64,000 bases of DNA. It comes from Pseudomonas marvdashtae. Lineage in GTDB: Bacteria > Pseudomonadota > Gammaproteobacteria > Pseudomonadales > Pseudomonadaceae. A program made the position numbers and the translations under genes. Below the pieces are notes generated by a model that was given only the letters and a program-made list of their open reading frames with translations, was not told the origin of the DNA and made no database searches. The stretch spans positions 3,688,001 to 3,752,000 of the forward strand of contig NZ_JABWQX020000001.1 of assembly GCF_014268655.2 (NCBI RefSeq). Reading direction: 5' to 3'. Below, in pieces: positions 19,002 through 29,028 of the stretch; position 1 is the first letter of the stretch; every line of letters begins with the position of its first letter.

Positions 19002-19796
19002 TTAACGCCGCTTTCGCGAAGACAACCGAATCCAAGTGGGCGCATGGTCGCTGGGATGAGGTTGGTTCCTGACCCAAGCGTCCACGCCCGCCTCGCTCAG
19101 GTAGGCGCTGGCCGCCGGGTTGAGCAGCAGGTGATCGATGCGCAGCCCGGAATTCTTCTGCCAGTGCTGGCGGAAATAATCCCAGAAAGTGTAGATGCGC
19201 TCGTCCGGGTAGAGGTGACGCAACGAGTCCGTCCAGCCTTGGTCCAGCAGCCGCTGATAACACTCGCGGCTTTCAGGCTGCAACAGCGCATCCTTGAGCC
19301 AGGAACGCGGGTTGTAGATGTCCATGTCGGTGGGCACCACGTTGTAGTCTCCGGCCAGCACCACCGGATGATCGCTTGCCTGTAGCGCCTGCGCATAATC
19401 GATCAGCCGTTCGAACCAGGCCAATTTATAGTCGAACTTGGGGCCTGGCTGCGGGTTGCCGTTGGGCAGGTAAAGGCAGCCCACCAGGACACCGTGCACC
19501 GCCGCTTCCAGGTAGCGACTGTGACTGTCGTCGTCGCCCCCCGGCAGGCCGCGCCGGCTCTCCAGCGGTTGCGCATCGCGGGCCAGGATCGCAACACCAT
19601 TCCACGAAGCCTGGCCATGCCAGATCGATCCGTACCCTACCGACTCCAGTTCCGCTGCCGGGAAATCCTTATCCGCCGCCTTGAGTTCCTGCAAGCAAAC
19701 GACCTCGGGTTTCTCCCGTTCCAGCCACTCCAGCAGGTTAGGCAACCGGGCCCGGATGCCGTTGATATTGAAGGTTGCGATTCGCAGGTTCTTCAT
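19002..19796 (-). CDS. xth: exodeoxyribonuclease III family (AP endonuclease)
   Basis: 264 residues of the EEP nuclease fold: MKNLRIATFNINGIRARLP, catalytic Glu in LQELKA near residue 37, LAGDYNVVPTDMDIYN with the Asp-Asn pair near 149-151, and C-terminal SDHAPTW. It removes 3' blocks and cleaves at abasic sites. The YLEAAVHGVLVGCLYLPNG stretch places it nearer ExoA-type enzymes than E. coli XthA, so the genome may carry a second copy. The start is at the ATG of MKNL; upstream in-frame codons lack support. Confidence 0.9.
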   Translation of the reverse strand: MKNLRIATFNINGIRARLPNLLEWLEREKPEVVCLQELKAADKDFPAAELESVGYGSIWHGQASWNGVAILARDAQPLESRRGLPGGDDDSHSRYLEAAVHGVLVGCLYLPNGNPQPGPKFDYKLAWFERLIDYAQALQASDHPVVLAGDYNVVPTDMDIYNPRSWLKDALLQPESRECYQRLLDQGWTDSLRHLYPDERIYTFWDYFRQHWQKNSGLRIDHLLLNPAASAYLSEAGVDAWVRNQPHPSDHAPTWIRLSSRKRR

Positions 19797-19866
19797 GGGC
19801 CAAAAACTCTGAATGCCAACACACTGGTTGTGACCGTGAGGAAGCCGCCCAGGTTGCAACCACTGT

Positions 19867-22443
19867 TCAGGAACCGGTTCGCGGTAACGACTGGCCGCTC
19901 AAGAGCAAGTTCGCAAATGCCTGTTTGTCGATTGGCCGACTGAGGAAATACCCCTGGACTTCGTGGCATTCATCCGAGCCCAGCGACCCCAATTGGGCCA
20001 GCGTTTCAACACCTTCGGCAGTGACGGTCAAGCCCATCGCCTTGCCCAGGTTGATGATCGCCTGGACCACGGCCCGATCGTTGCTGCTGTTGCTCATGGA
20101 GGCGATGAAGCGCTTGTCGATCTTGATGCCATCGAATGGGTAGGTACGCAAATAACCGAGGGATGAATAACCGGTGCCAAAGTCGTCCATGTTCAAGCGC
20201 ACGCCCAACTCCTTGAGCGCATTCATGACCTGGAGCGCGCCATTCACATCGTTCAGCATGACGTTTTCGGTGATTTCCAGCTCCAGGCGACTCGCCGGGA
20301 AATGGGTTTCGATCAGTACCTGGCGCACATCCTCCACGACATCGCTGCGTTCGAATTGTGCCGGGGAAAGATTGACCGAAACCATCAACGCTCCCGGCCA
20401 GGTCAGGGCGGTCTGACAGGCCTCACGCAATACCCAGCGTGAAAGCGGGACAATCAGGTCGGTTTGTTCGGCCAGCGGGATAAACGCGTCGGGGCCCAAC
20501 AAGCCTTGGGTCGGATGTTGCCAGCGAACCAGCGCCTCGACTGCGACGATTTCGCTGCCATCGACTTTGTAGCGAGGCTGGAAATGCAGGATGAACTCGT
20601 TGTTCTTCACCGCCTGGCGCAGGTCACTTTCCAGCTGGCGTCGGTGCTGGATCTGGTCGTTCATGTGCGAGACGAAATAGCACCAGGTCTTCTTGCCCTC
20701 TGACTTGGCCTGGTACAGGGCGATGTCGGCGCAGCGGATCAATTCACTCGGCACATAGCCTTGGCGGCGGCTGACGGCAATGCCGATGCTGGCGCCGATG
20801 TGCAGCGAATGGGTCTCGTAGTGAATCGGCTGTTGCAGGCTGTCGATCAATCGCGCACAGAATCGATCAATTTCAGCGCTGTGCTCCACGCCACTGAGCA
20901 CCACCACGAACTCATCACCTCCCAGGCGCGCCACCAGGTCCTGCTCACGCGTGCTGTCGCGCAGGCGCTGGGCGACTTCCAGCAACACCGCATCGCCGGC
21001 CGGGTGGCCAAGCGAATCGTTGATCGGCTTGAAGTTGTCCAGGTCCACCATCAGCAAGGCCAACGGCGCGGCATGCTCCTTGGCGACCAAGGCGTCATCC
21101 AGGTGCCTCGCCAACTTGTTGCGGTTCGGCAGGCCGGTCAACGCATCGTGCAGCGAAAGATGCTGGACCTGGGCATGAGCTGCGACCTCGTCGGTGATGT
21201 CGCTGGCGGTGCCGCGATACCCCGTAACGACGGCCTTGTCATAGATCGGCCGCGCCGAAACCCGACAGAACCGCAACTGCCCGGAATGATCGCGGTAGGA
21301 ACAACGCAGGTTGCTGGCGTTCTGATCCTCCACCAGTTTGCCTAGCCACAGCGCGATCGGGGTCGTATCGCAATACAACAATTGTTCGATGTCCTGGCCC
21401 AGCCACTGCTGGTCGGAAAATCCCGTGACGGTATTAAAGCGACCCGACAGGTAGGTGATGTGCTGCTGGCTATCGATTTCCCAGATCCAGTCGGACGCGG
21501 CTTCGACCACGGCGCGAAAGCGCTCTTCGCTGGCTTCAAGTGCTTGTTTCGACTTTTCAAGGCTGTCGTAGCTGGCGTCTACCTGTCGAGCCGTGCGCAT
21601 GGCATAGCGAAAAAAGTAAGCCGTGAGCAATGCCAGGATCAGCAACGCCCCACCCAATGGCGGCAGCAGCGACCAGAGCAACTGCTGGCCCGGCCGCTCC
21701 AGCCGCGACACCAGGCTATAACCCGTGCTGTCGAGCGGCACGGCGGCCTGGCCGGGCCCCAACGCGGTGTCTTTGACGAGGGTCAACTCGGTAAGGCCGT
21801 AGCTCTTGCCCAACTTGCGAAGTTTGACGGGCGTGAGTTGATCGACGAACAGCAAGACCGACGTTCCTTCAGGCGCCACCCGGGGGCGTTCGTCATTGGG
21901 AAGAATCACCGAAGCCGTAACAGCGGCCGGCCAGCCTTCGAACAAGGTGTAACGGATCGCGGGCGTCGTCAGGTCAGCTTGCGCCTGGAGCTGATCCATG
22001 AGGTCCGCCAGCGGCGTATCCATGTAGGCCGTTGCCTCTGCCTGGACATGCTGCCCGCGCACCACGGCGTATTTGGTGCGCTCACGGTCAATGACGAATA
22101 CCCCCTCAAAGTCATCATTGGTGAATAGCGTCTTGCCCATGTTCTGTTCGGCATAGGCCCACTGCACGTCGACTTCACCGTTGAGGTGATCGTAGGCCGT
22201 GGTCCAGTAGGCGTAGCTGGCGATGTAGTTCTTCGAGGCGGTGATGCGGTTATCAAGGGCGCGTTCGATATAGAAATGGGTTTTGCGCACATCCTCCGTA
22301 TCCAGCTTTTGCGCGATGTTGAACAGCGCGACAACGGCCACCAGAACCCCCAGGACAAACAATCCGCCGACGGCCACCACCAGGCGACGGGTAATCGGCG
22401 TGTGACGCTTGGCGTCAGAGGGGGTAGCGGCAGTGGTGTCCAT
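19867..22443 (-). CDS. membrane-bound c-di-GMP enzyme: CHASE4-PAS-GGDEF-EAL
   Basis: 858 residues. Layout: TM helix at 19-43, a periplasmic CHASE4-like sensor to about 255, TM helix near 257-280, PAS at about 303-425, GGDEF at 430-595 and EAL at 610-850. The cyclase signature GGDEF (508-512) and the inhibitory RxxD site (Arg499-Asp502) are intact. The phosphodiesterase keeps EALVRW (636), ENVMLND, DDFGTGYSSL and AEGVET, so both activities are possible. Which one dominates cannot be read from sequence. It stands 204 bases downstream of a second cyclase gene on the same strand. Confidence 0.93.
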   Translation of the reverse strand: MDTTAATPSDAKRHTPITRRLVVAVGGLFVLGVLVAVVALFNIAQKLDTEDVRKTHFYIERALDNRITASKNYIASYAYWTTAYDHLNGEVDVQWAYAEQNMGKTLFTNDDFEGVFVIDRERTKYAVVRGQHVQAEATAYMDTPLADLMDQLQAQADLTTPAIRYTLFEGWPAAVTASVILPNDERPRVAPEGTSVLLFVDQLTPVKLRKLGKSYGLTELTLVKDTALGPGQAAVPLDSTGYSLVSRLERPGQQLLWSLLPPLGGALLILALLTAYFFRYAMRTARQVDASYDSLEKSKQALEASEERFRAVVEAASDWIWEIDSQQHITYLSGRFNTVTGFSDQQWLGQDIEQLLYCDTTPIALWLGKLVEDQNASNLRCSYRDHSGQLRFCRVSARPIYDKAVVTGYRGTASDITDEVAAHAQVQHLSLHDALTGLPNRNKLARHLDDALVAKEHAAPLALLMVDLDNFKPINDSLGHPAGDAVLLEVAQRLRDSTREQDLVARLGGDEFVVVLSGVEHSAEIDRFCARLIDSLQQPIHYETHSLHIGASIGIAVSRRQGYVPSELIRCADIALYQAKSEGKKTWCYFVSHMNDQIQHRRQLESDLRQAVKNNEFILHFQPRYKVDGSEIVAVEALVRWQHPTQGLLGPDAFIPLAEQTDLIVPLSRWVLREACQTALTWPGALMVSVNLSPAQFERSDVVEDVRQVLIETHFPASRLELEITENVMLNDVNGALQVMNALKELGVRLNMDDFGTGYSSLGYLRTYPFDGIKIDKRFIASMSNSSNDRAVVQAIINLGKAMGLTVTAEGVETLAQLGSLGSDECHEVQGYFLSRPIDKQAFANLLLSGQSLPRTGS

Positions 22444-22647
22444 TGACGTGCTCCTGTCCTTGCGGCGCTGGCTTCGCCGTACAGCTTTACTTCATGAGCG
22501 GCGCTCGGCCCTGGCGTTTTCTTAACCTTAGCAGCCACCGCTGTGACAGATGACGAGCCTACGGAATTTGACGAAAGGGCCTACGCATCGCTTGCGCCAC
22601 GGGTCGAACAATGGACTGTCCTGCGCTACTGATGATTCCAACGAATC

Positions 22648-24219
22648 TCAACGATCGGAGCGCTCCAAAGCATCGAGCACGCCTTCCCTGGACAAGGCCT
22701 CGACACAGTTGCGACCGCTGTGCTTGGCTTGGTAGAGCGCCGCATCGGCGCGCTGGATGAACGCTTCGGTACTGTCCAGGCTGCTAGGCACGAAGGCATA
22801 ACAGCCCAGGCTCACGGTCAGATAACCGGAGGGGGAAGCCGAATGGGTAATATGCTTGTCGATGACACTGCGACGGATCTGCTCGGCCAATGCCATCGCA
22901 CCCTGCAGGTTGGTGTCGGGCAGCAGCACAGCGAACTCCTCACCGCCGTAACGCACCGCCAGGTCGGCTTTGCGATGACAGCAATTCCTGAGCACGGTCG
23001 CTACTTCCGCCAGGCAGTGGTCTCCGGCAACGTGCCCGTAGGTGTCGTTGTAGCGTTTGAAGAAATCGATATCGAGCATGATCAGGCTCAACGGGCTGCG
23101 CTGACGGGCGCCTCGGCCAAATTCGATGTCCAGGGCGCGCTCGAACAAACGGCGGTTTGCCAGTCCGGTCAGGCTGTCATGGGTGGCGATCAGCTCCAGC
23201 GCCTCCTGGGCCCTGCGCAGGTCGGCTTCAATTCGCTCGCTGTTACGCACCTGGCGCACGAATACCCAGCCGAACAGGCAGATGCCCAGCACGACCAGGC
23301 CCACGATGAGACTGGATTGGAACGCCCTGTCGTACCAGCCCGCGAGGATCGCTTCTTCAGACATCGCGGCGGTGACAACCAGGGGATACGCGCGCAAATG
23401 CTGATGATCATAAAGCCTGATGACCCCATCGGCGGCGGAGCGGATCACCGCGTTGCCGATGACGGTCCCTTGCGTCTCATGCTGGAAGATCGCGTCCTGG
23501 GCCAGGGAACGGCCGATCTTGGTTTCATCGAAAGGCCGGCGAGCCAGCAAGGTTCCGTCGGCCAGGGCGAGGACCATCTCGCCTTCGTCATCGAGGCTGA
23601 AGCTTTTGAAGAACTGATCGAAGTAGGCCATTTTGACCCCGGCCATCAGCACGCCCTGAAAATTGCCGTCCGAATCGTTCAATCGCCGTGAAACGGGGAT
23701 GATCCACTCACCATTCTGGCGACTGCGAATCGCCGGCCCGATATGCGCAAGCAGGGAGGCATTCTGTTGATGAAAAGCAAAATACTCGCGATCCGCGACC
23801 CCCGCTCCCCTGTGCAGATTGGCGAAGGAGGTGATGACCCAATGTCCGTCCTTGTCAAACAGGAACAGCCCATGTAACTGCTCCAACGATTGCACGCGCC
23901 GGGCGAACGTCTGTTGCAGACGCGGTTGTAACGCGTGGCCGAAACCGTCGATCTGCATCCAGTCCGCCAGGCTGGCGAGGACCAGGTCAGTCTGTTGAAA
24001 CGTGTCCTGGGCCTGCTGGGCCATGGCCCGCGTCAGGTTGGCCGAGGCGACGCGGGCCGACGCCAGGTCGTAGCGACGGGACTGTTCCAACTGCAGGTAG
24101 AGCAAGCCACACAGGCACAGGCAGACAGCGGCGATAAACGCAACCGCTGCCTTGAGCAACGGCAGGCGCTTGAGAGCACCACCGGGAGCGTGGAACGGAT
24201 CAAAAGTGGGGATAGGCAA
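22648..24219 (-). CDS. membrane diguanylate cyclase with a periplasmic Cache-type sensor
   Basis: 523 residues from a TTG start. TM helices lie at about 24-44 and 302-321 and flank a periplasmic domain with the dCache-like features DKDGHWVITSF, DREYF and GVLMAGVKMAYF. The C-terminal domain has GGEEF (425-429) and an RxxD inhibitory site five residues before it, so it should make c-di-GMP from GTP and be product-inhibited. The TTG at 24219 is preferred because CAGGAA lies 5 bases upstream; a TTG 29 codons earlier lacks a site. Start uncertain, function firm. Confidence 0.9.
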   Translation of the reverse strand: MPIPTFDPFHAPGGALKRLPLLKAAVAFIAAVCLCLCGLLYLQLEQSRRYDLASARVASANLTRAMAQQAQDTFQQTDLVLASLADWMQIDGFGHALQPRLQQTFARRVQSLEQLHGLFLFDKDGHWVITSFANLHRGAGVADREYFAFHQQNASLLAHIGPAIRSRQNGEWIIPVSRRLNDSDGNFQGVLMAGVKMAYFDQFFKSFSLDDEGEMVLALADGTLLARRPFDETKIGRSLAQDAIFQHETQGTVIGNAVIRSAADGVIRLYDHQHLRAYPLVVTAAMSEEAILAGWYDRAFQSSLIVGLVVLGICLFGWVFVRQVRNSERIEADLRRAQEALELIATHDSLTGLANRRLFERALDIEFGRGARQRSPLSLIMLDIDFFKRYNDTYGHVAGDHCLAEVATVLRNCCHRKADLAVRYGGEEFAVLLPDTNLQGAMALAEQIRRSVIDKHITHSASPSGYLTVSLGCYAFVPSSLDSTEAFIQRADAALYQAKHSGRNCVEALSREGVLDALERSDR

Positions 24220-24405
24220 GCGAATTCCTGAGGGGGGCAGGACATGAGCGAATCGCTCAAAGCCCCCAATATTCGTGAGCTTAGCCTGCCGCTTGTAGGG
24301 CGGCAATTAGCCATTGGAACGAAGCCGATGGGTGGCTGAATGGATCCAAAACCCATCGTCGCTTCTGACGCGTGGCCTCCTCTTGAAGATGTTGTATCGC
24401 TGGTT

Positions 24406-25065
24406 TCATCGCACCGGCGGAACCCGGATTTCCCCAGCGCGGCATTGTGTCTTGACGCCCTTGCCACACTCGGTGAACGCCAGGTCCTTGCTCATGCACA
24501 CTCGCACTTCCGACAGTTGCGGCCCGCTGCAAATCACTGCTATGCCGTTGGAATCGATATCGGGATTGCTTTGGCGGAACAGCCGGGCAATCTCCTCAGC
24601 TTCCAGATAAGTAGAAGAGCTGAGGGGTTGCAACTGCGCGGGAATCTTTACCGTGCCGATGGCCTTGTCCGAAGCTTCCAGATAGCCCATGGCACCGAGC
24701 CCGCTGCAAGTCCCGTGTTTGGACCATTCATGCTCCAACAGCTTGCGGGTCGGAAACAGCGTCAAGCCCTTCTCTCGCTCGGCCGCGGTCAAGGCCACCT
24801 TGGGCGAGCAGGATTTCGGCCAGCCGCCCTTGGCATATTGCGGCCAGAGGCCATGGAGCACAAAACCGTAGCCTTTGCCGGAACACTGCGTGTCGTTCTG
24901 GTGAGTAAGGCAAAAAGTCGGCGACCAGGACAGCGCCAGTACGTAATAGTCGAACACTCCCGCGATGGATGGCGCGCGAACTTGATGCGGCTCCCGGGCA
25001 CTGGCCGCGCCGATGGAACCTAATAGCATCGCAACCAGCATGACGACCGTAAAACATTGCTTCAT
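24406..25065 (-). CDS. secreted ribonuclease, T2 family
   Basis: 219 residues. The signal peptide is cut after ASA (residue 23), so it is periplasmic or secreted. Both T2 active-site blocks are present: HGLWPQY at 71-77 and EHEWSKHGTC at 111-120, giving His71, Glu113 and His117. Several Cys pairs can form disulfides. E. coli RNase I is the nearest known relative in role: non-specific RNA degradation in the periplasm. It is monocistronic, with ATG at 25063-25065 and a hydrophobic leader. Confidence 0.93.
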   Translation of the reverse strand: MKQCFTVVMLVAMLLGSIGAASAREPHQVRAPSIAGVFDYYVLALSWSPTFCLTHQNDTQCSGKGYGFVLHGLWPQYAKGGWPKSCSPKVALTAAEREKGLTLFPTRKLLEHEWSKHGTCSGLGAMGYLEASDKAIGTVKIPAQLQPLSSSTYLEAEEIARLFRQSNPDIDSNGIAVICSGPQLSEVRVCMSKDLAFTECGKGVKTQCRAGEIRVPPVR

Positions 25066-25243
25066 CGACCCATTCCTTGGTGAATATCTAGAAAGACGGC
25101 ATGAGGACGGACCCGGATTAATTTGCCTCGGTTGTCCAACCCATTAAAGTGCGCTTTTTTACAAGCAAACCTAGCCGGGGGCTATCTAAATTGCGTAACG
25201 CGCCATAACGTTGGCAGCCCTTGACTACCAATTCCCGACGACC

Positions 25244-26599
25244 ATGAGAAAACCGACCCCGGCCGCCGACATCCCCTTGACCCGCCCCGCGACCGTCAGT
25301 CTGCGGGAAGCTTTCTGGTTCTGGCTCAAGTTGGGCTTCATCAGCTTTGGCGGCCCGGCGGGACAGATCTCGATCATGCATCAGGAGCTCGTGGAGCGCC
25401 GTCGCTGGATCTCCGAACGACGCTTCCTGCATGCGCTCAATTACTGCATGTTGCTGCCAGGGCCGGAGGCGCAGCAGTTGGCGACTTACCTGGGCTGGCT
25501 GATGCATCGCAGTTGGGGCGGAGTGATTGCCGGGGCGTTGTTCGTCCTGCCGTCGCTGTTCATCCTGATTGCGTTGTCCTGGTTGTATGTCGCCTTTGGC
25601 GAAGTGCCGGCAGTGGCGGGAGTTTTCTACGGCATCAAGCCCGCCGTAACGGCAATCGTGGTGCATGCTGCGCATCGGATAGGCTCGCGCGCGCTCAAGA
25701 ACGGCTGGTTATGGGTTATCGCTGCGGCGTCATTCACGGCCATATTCGCGTTGGATATTCCCTTCCCCCTTATCGTATTGGGCGCCGCTGTCATCGGCTA
25801 TTTCGGTGGCCGCTGGGCACCGGACAAATTCAGCCTGGGTGGCCATGGGGCCAATCATCGATCCTACGGCCCGGCGCTGATAGACGACGACACCCCGCCA
25901 CCGGAACACGCCCGGTTCAGCACCGCTCGACTCGTTCGGTTGGCGATGATCGGCGCCCTGTTGTGGTCATTGCCGATGGGGCTGCTAACGATGTTTTTCG
26001 GCTGGGAAGGCACCCTCACGCAAATGGCCTGGTTCTTCACCAAGGCCGCGTTGCTGACTTTCGGTGGCGCCTATGCGGTTTTGCCCTATCTATATCAGGG
26101 CGCCGTCGAGCACTTTGGCTGGCTGACGCCGACCCAGATGATCGACGGCCTCGCGCTGGGCGAAACCACGCCCGGGCCGCTGATCATGGTGGTGGCATTC
26201 GTCGGTTTCGTCGGCGGCTACGTGATGCAAGTGTTCGGTCCCGATCAGGCCTTCATGGCCGGCGCCGTGGCGGCCTCGCTGGTAACCTGGTTCACTTTCC
26301 TGCCGTCCTTCCTGTTCATCCTGGCTGGCGGGCCGCTGGTGGAATCGACTCATGATTCGTTGAAGTTCACCGCTCCCCTGACCGCCATCACCGCCGCCGT
26401 AGTCGGCGTGATCCTCAACCTGGCCTGCTTCTTTGGCTACCACGTACTCTGGCCCAACGGGTTCGCCGGTGCGCTGGACTGGCCCTCGGCAATCATCGCG
26501 ACAGCAGCGGCCATTGCGCTATTTCGCTACAAGCGCGGGGTGATCCAGGTGCTGTTGGCATGCGGGCTTGCCGGGTTGGCGGTGCATTTGCTGCGCTAG
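25244..26599 (+). CDS. chrA: chromate efflux transporter ChrA
   Basis: 451 residues with two homologous CHR domains (long-chain CHR family), each of about five to six helices. The first repeat shows FISFGGPAGQISIMHQELVERRRWISERRFLHALNYC-type sequence and LLPGPEAQQLATYLGW; the second shows LLTFGGAYAVLPYLYQ and LGETTPGPLIMVVAFVGF. It exports chromate across the inner membrane. The ATG at 25244 is chosen over a TTG 11 codons earlier. No chrB regulator is adjacent. Confidence 0.92.
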   Translation: MRKPTPAADIPLTRPATVSLREAFWFWLKLGFISFGGPAGQISIMHQELVERRRWISERRFLHALNYCMLLPGPEAQQLATYLGWLMHRSWGGVIAGALFVLPSLFILIALSWLYVAFGEVPAVAGVFYGIKPAVTAIVVHAAHRIGSRALKNGWLWVIAAASFTAIFALDIPFPLIVLGAAVIGYFGGRWAPDKFSLGGHGANHRSYGPALIDDDTPPPEHARFSTARLVRLAMIGALLWSLPMGLLTMFFGWEGTLTQMAWFFTKAALLTFGGAYAVLPYLYQGAVEHFGWLTPTQMIDGLALGETTPGPLIMVVAFVGFVGGYVMQVFGPDQAFMAGAVAASLVTWFTFLPSFLFILAGGPLVESTHDSLKFTAPLTAITAAVVGVILNLACFFGYHVLWPNGFAGALDWPSAIIATAAAIALFRYKRGVIQVLLACGLAGLAVHLLR

Positions 26600-26821
26600 A
26601 CGAGGCATTTGCTCAGATAGATTGCGCAAGCCGGGCACACAATCTGTCGGAGCCGTCGCCCGAAACTACGCCGCCGCTACCGGAACCTGCAACAGCTCCG
26701 GTAAGAAAATTGAACGGCCCCTGGCTGAGGCGAACTAATCAGGTTCATGGCCCGGCCAAGGCCTTTGCGTCAAATCGGCCTGGGGCCCGACCTGAACAGC
26801 AATGGCACAGGTGACCCGTCA

Positions 26822-27964
26822 ATGGATTCAACCCCCCTCGAAATCTTTACCGACACCCAACTGCTAGGCATCTCCATCGCCAACTGGTTACTGGCACTGA
26901 CAGTGACGGCGGTGAGTTTTATCATCGCCAGGACAGGCGTCGGTTTCCTCCTGAAAAACGTGCGTGCCCGGGCTCAAAAGCCTGATGCCTACCTCAGCCA
27001 CATCGCTGTCGAAGTGCTTTCCAGTACCAGCAATACCTTGTTGTTATTGGCCTCGATTCTGATTGGCATCGGCGTATTGGACCTACCGGAACGCTGGTTG
27101 GGCCGGGTCAGCAGCCTTTGGTTCGTGGTGGCCGCCTTGCAGGTGGGATTGTGGGCAAACCGGGCGATCGCCCTGGCATTGCTGCACTATTTCGCCCGTC
27201 ACAGCCATACCGATATTCATCAGAAAAGTGCCTTGGCCACCCTGAGCCTATGGGGCGCGAAGGTGTTCCTGTGGGCGGTGGTGCTGCTGGCCATGCTTTC
27301 CAACCTGGGCGTGAACATTACGGCCTTTATCGCCAGCCTCGGGGTTGGCGGCATCGCCGTGGCGCTCGCCGTGCAGAACATCCTCGGGGATTTGTTCGCC
27401 TCGCTGTCAATCGCCGTGGACAAGCCCTTCGAAGTCGGTGACTTCATTGTGGTGGGCTCCCTGGCCGGCACCGTAGAACACGTCGGCTTGAAGACCACGC
27501 GGATCCGCAGCCTGGGCGGCGAGCAGATCGTCATGGCCAACGCCGGGATGATCAGCACCACGATCCAGAACTACAAGCGGCTCCAGGAGCGGCGTATCGT
27601 TTTCGAATTTGCTCTGCCCCAGCAATGCTCGACAGAACAACTGCGCCAAGTGCCGGTTATCGTCGAACGCATCATCAAGGCTCAGGAAAAGACCCGCTTC
27701 GACCGCGCGCACTTTCGCGGGTTTGGCGAAAGCGCGCTGGAATTCGAGACGGTGTATATCGTGCTGGATCCCAGCTACAACGTGTACATGGACATCCAGC
27801 AGGCCATCAACCTGGGCATGATGGATGAATTCGCCAAGATCGGCGTGCGCTTCGCCATGCCGTCCCGTGCCGTGCACATCGCTTCGCTGCCGGATACACC
27901 CGAGCGAATGTCCAGGGACAACGTGCCCGCGCAGGCTGCGGCGTCGTTTCGGGCGCAGCATTGA
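26822..27964 (+). CDS. mechanosensitive ion channel, MscS family
   Basis: 380 residues. Four or so membrane helices precede the pore helix NITAFIASLGVGGIAVALAVQNILGDLFASLSIAVDKPFEVGDFI, the hallmark MscS TM3 and beta-domain entry. The C-terminal vestibule follows. Such channels open under hypo-osmotic membrane tension to release solutes. The ATG at 26822 is picked since the helices begin just after it; the upstream in-frame 25 codons are low complexity. It follows chrA by 222 bases, in which only a short CCGG-type hairpin is visible. Confidence 0.9.
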   Translation: MDSTPLEIFTDTQLLGISIANWLLALTVTAVSFIIARTGVGFLLKNVRARAQKPDAYLSHIAVEVLSSTSNTLLLLASILIGIGVLDLPERWLGRVSSLWFVVAALQVGLWANRAIALALLHYFARHSHTDIHQKSALATLSLWGAKVFLWAVVLLAMLSNLGVNITAFIASLGVGGIAVALAVQNILGDLFASLSIAVDKPFEVGDFIVVGSLAGTVEHVGLKTTRIRSLGGEQIVMANAGMISTTIQNYKRLQERRIVFEFALPQQCSTEQLRQVPVIVERIIKAQEKTRFDRAHFRGFGESALEFETVYIVLDPSYNVYMDIQQAINLGMMDEFAKIGVRFAMPSRAVHIASLPDTPERMSRDNVPAQAAASFRAQH

Positions 27965-28096
27965 TGCGCTTTATCCCGTGTGAGCTGCCCGAATCCGGCC
28001 CTTCGCCAATCGAAATGAAACGACTCATGACCCAGCGCAAATGAACACTCAGCCCCTTCAGCTAAGCTCAACCTATCACCACGACAGGGGATAGAC

Positions 28097-28576
28097 ATGA
28101 GCAAGGCAGACGAACTCGCGACCAAGCTGAGGCAGGCCCAACGAACCCCGGCCGATACCGACAACTGCGCCGACCTGGCCATTGAACATTGGCCCGGCCA
28201 AGTCTATGACTTGTACCGTCAGATCGAAACCTGGCTGGCACCGGTCTGTGAGGCCGGCCTGGACATCCGACATAACCCGACCCACGTATTTGAACGCCAT
28301 TGCAGTGGTTCGACCTACAACTACGCCATCGACCAACTGGTGATCGAAGGCAATCATCGGCGCATCGTGCTCGACCCGATCGCGCGCTTCTCCTCCAGTT
28401 CGGACGGCTGCGTCGAAATTCACATGACGGGCCTGGAGCGCTGCATCCTGCGCACCGTGGGCGGGCACGGCGAATCGATCTGGCATTTGCGGTCAACCGG
28501 ACAGCAGCGCTCAGAACCGCTGACGCTGGATGAAGATGCCTTCCTCTCGGTTGTCGAGGAAGGCCTGGGACTCTGA
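28097..28576 (+). CDS. hypothetical protein
   Basis: 159 residues, cytoplasmic, no signal or membrane segment. It starts MSKADELATKLRQAQ, with a helical N-terminus, then alternating strand-like segments (GSTYNYAIDQLVIEG, RRIVLDPIARFSSS) and a helical C-terminus. It looks like a compact single-domain alpha+beta protein. A GACAGGGG site 8 bases before the ATG and a terminator right after the stop support a real gene. No family is recognised. Confidence 0.7.
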   Translation: MSKADELATKLRQAQRTPADTDNCADLAIEHWPGQVYDLYRQIETWLAPVCEAGLDIRHNPTHVFERHCSGSTYNYAIDQLVIEGNHRRIVLDPIARFSSSSDGCVEIHMTGLERCILRTVGGHGESIWHLRSTGQQRSEPLTLDEDAFLSVVEEGLGL

Positions 28577-28612
28577 AAAAAATGGGCGACCTTGAGTCGC
28601 CCATTTTCGCGA
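28577..28612. terminator. bidirectional terminator
   Basis: AAAAAAATGGGCGAC-CTTGA-GTCGCCCATTTTCGCG, directly after the stop of the 159-residue gene and just before the end of the convergent small gene. Confidence 0.88.
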
Positions 28613-28624
28613 AGACTGAAGCGT

Positions 28625-28903
28625 TTAGCCGGCCGCCGATTCAAGTTCTGCGTCAGGCCCTGATTCAAGTGCCCGAGCCCCGTGGATCGTTGTTTGTCTG
28701 CCAACCAGAATTGTCCAGGCGTTATCGATCTCGTCGACGGCGCCTTGTGCATGTTGGGCATCCGCCCAGCTCCAGTAGCGCTCGGACACCAACCCACCCA
28801 CTGCCTGAGCGCATAACTCATCGCAACTGATGCCCATCTTGCCCGCAGCCGCGATCACCGCGAGGAGCGCTTGCTCCAATTGGGAAACTCTTTCGGTAGA
28901 CAC
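28625..28903 (-). CDS. small conserved-looking hypothetical protein
   Basis: 92 residues from a GTG start (STERVSQLEQALLAVIAAAGKMG...), or 103 from a TTG 11 codons earlier; neither has a good ribosome site. The N-terminal part reads as a helical hairpin with ISCDELCAQAVGGLV, the middle as ERYWSWADAQHA, and the tail is acidic. Cytoplasmic. It ends 13 bases from a bidirectional terminator. No family is recognised. Confidence 0.55.
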   Translation of the reverse strand: MSTERVSQLEQALLAVIAAAGKMGISCDELCAQAVGGLVSERYWSWADAQHAQGAVDEIDNAWTILVGRQTTIHGARALESGPDAELESAAG

Positions 28904-29028
28904 AACACTAACCAACTCGGCAGGTAACGAGTCCAAAGCTTATCAAGATATCAATGTGCCACCAACCGCAGCCGCCCAACGGTTCACTCGAGCACTTCCT
29001 GGTTTTGCATTCGCCGCATCGTTTTTGA

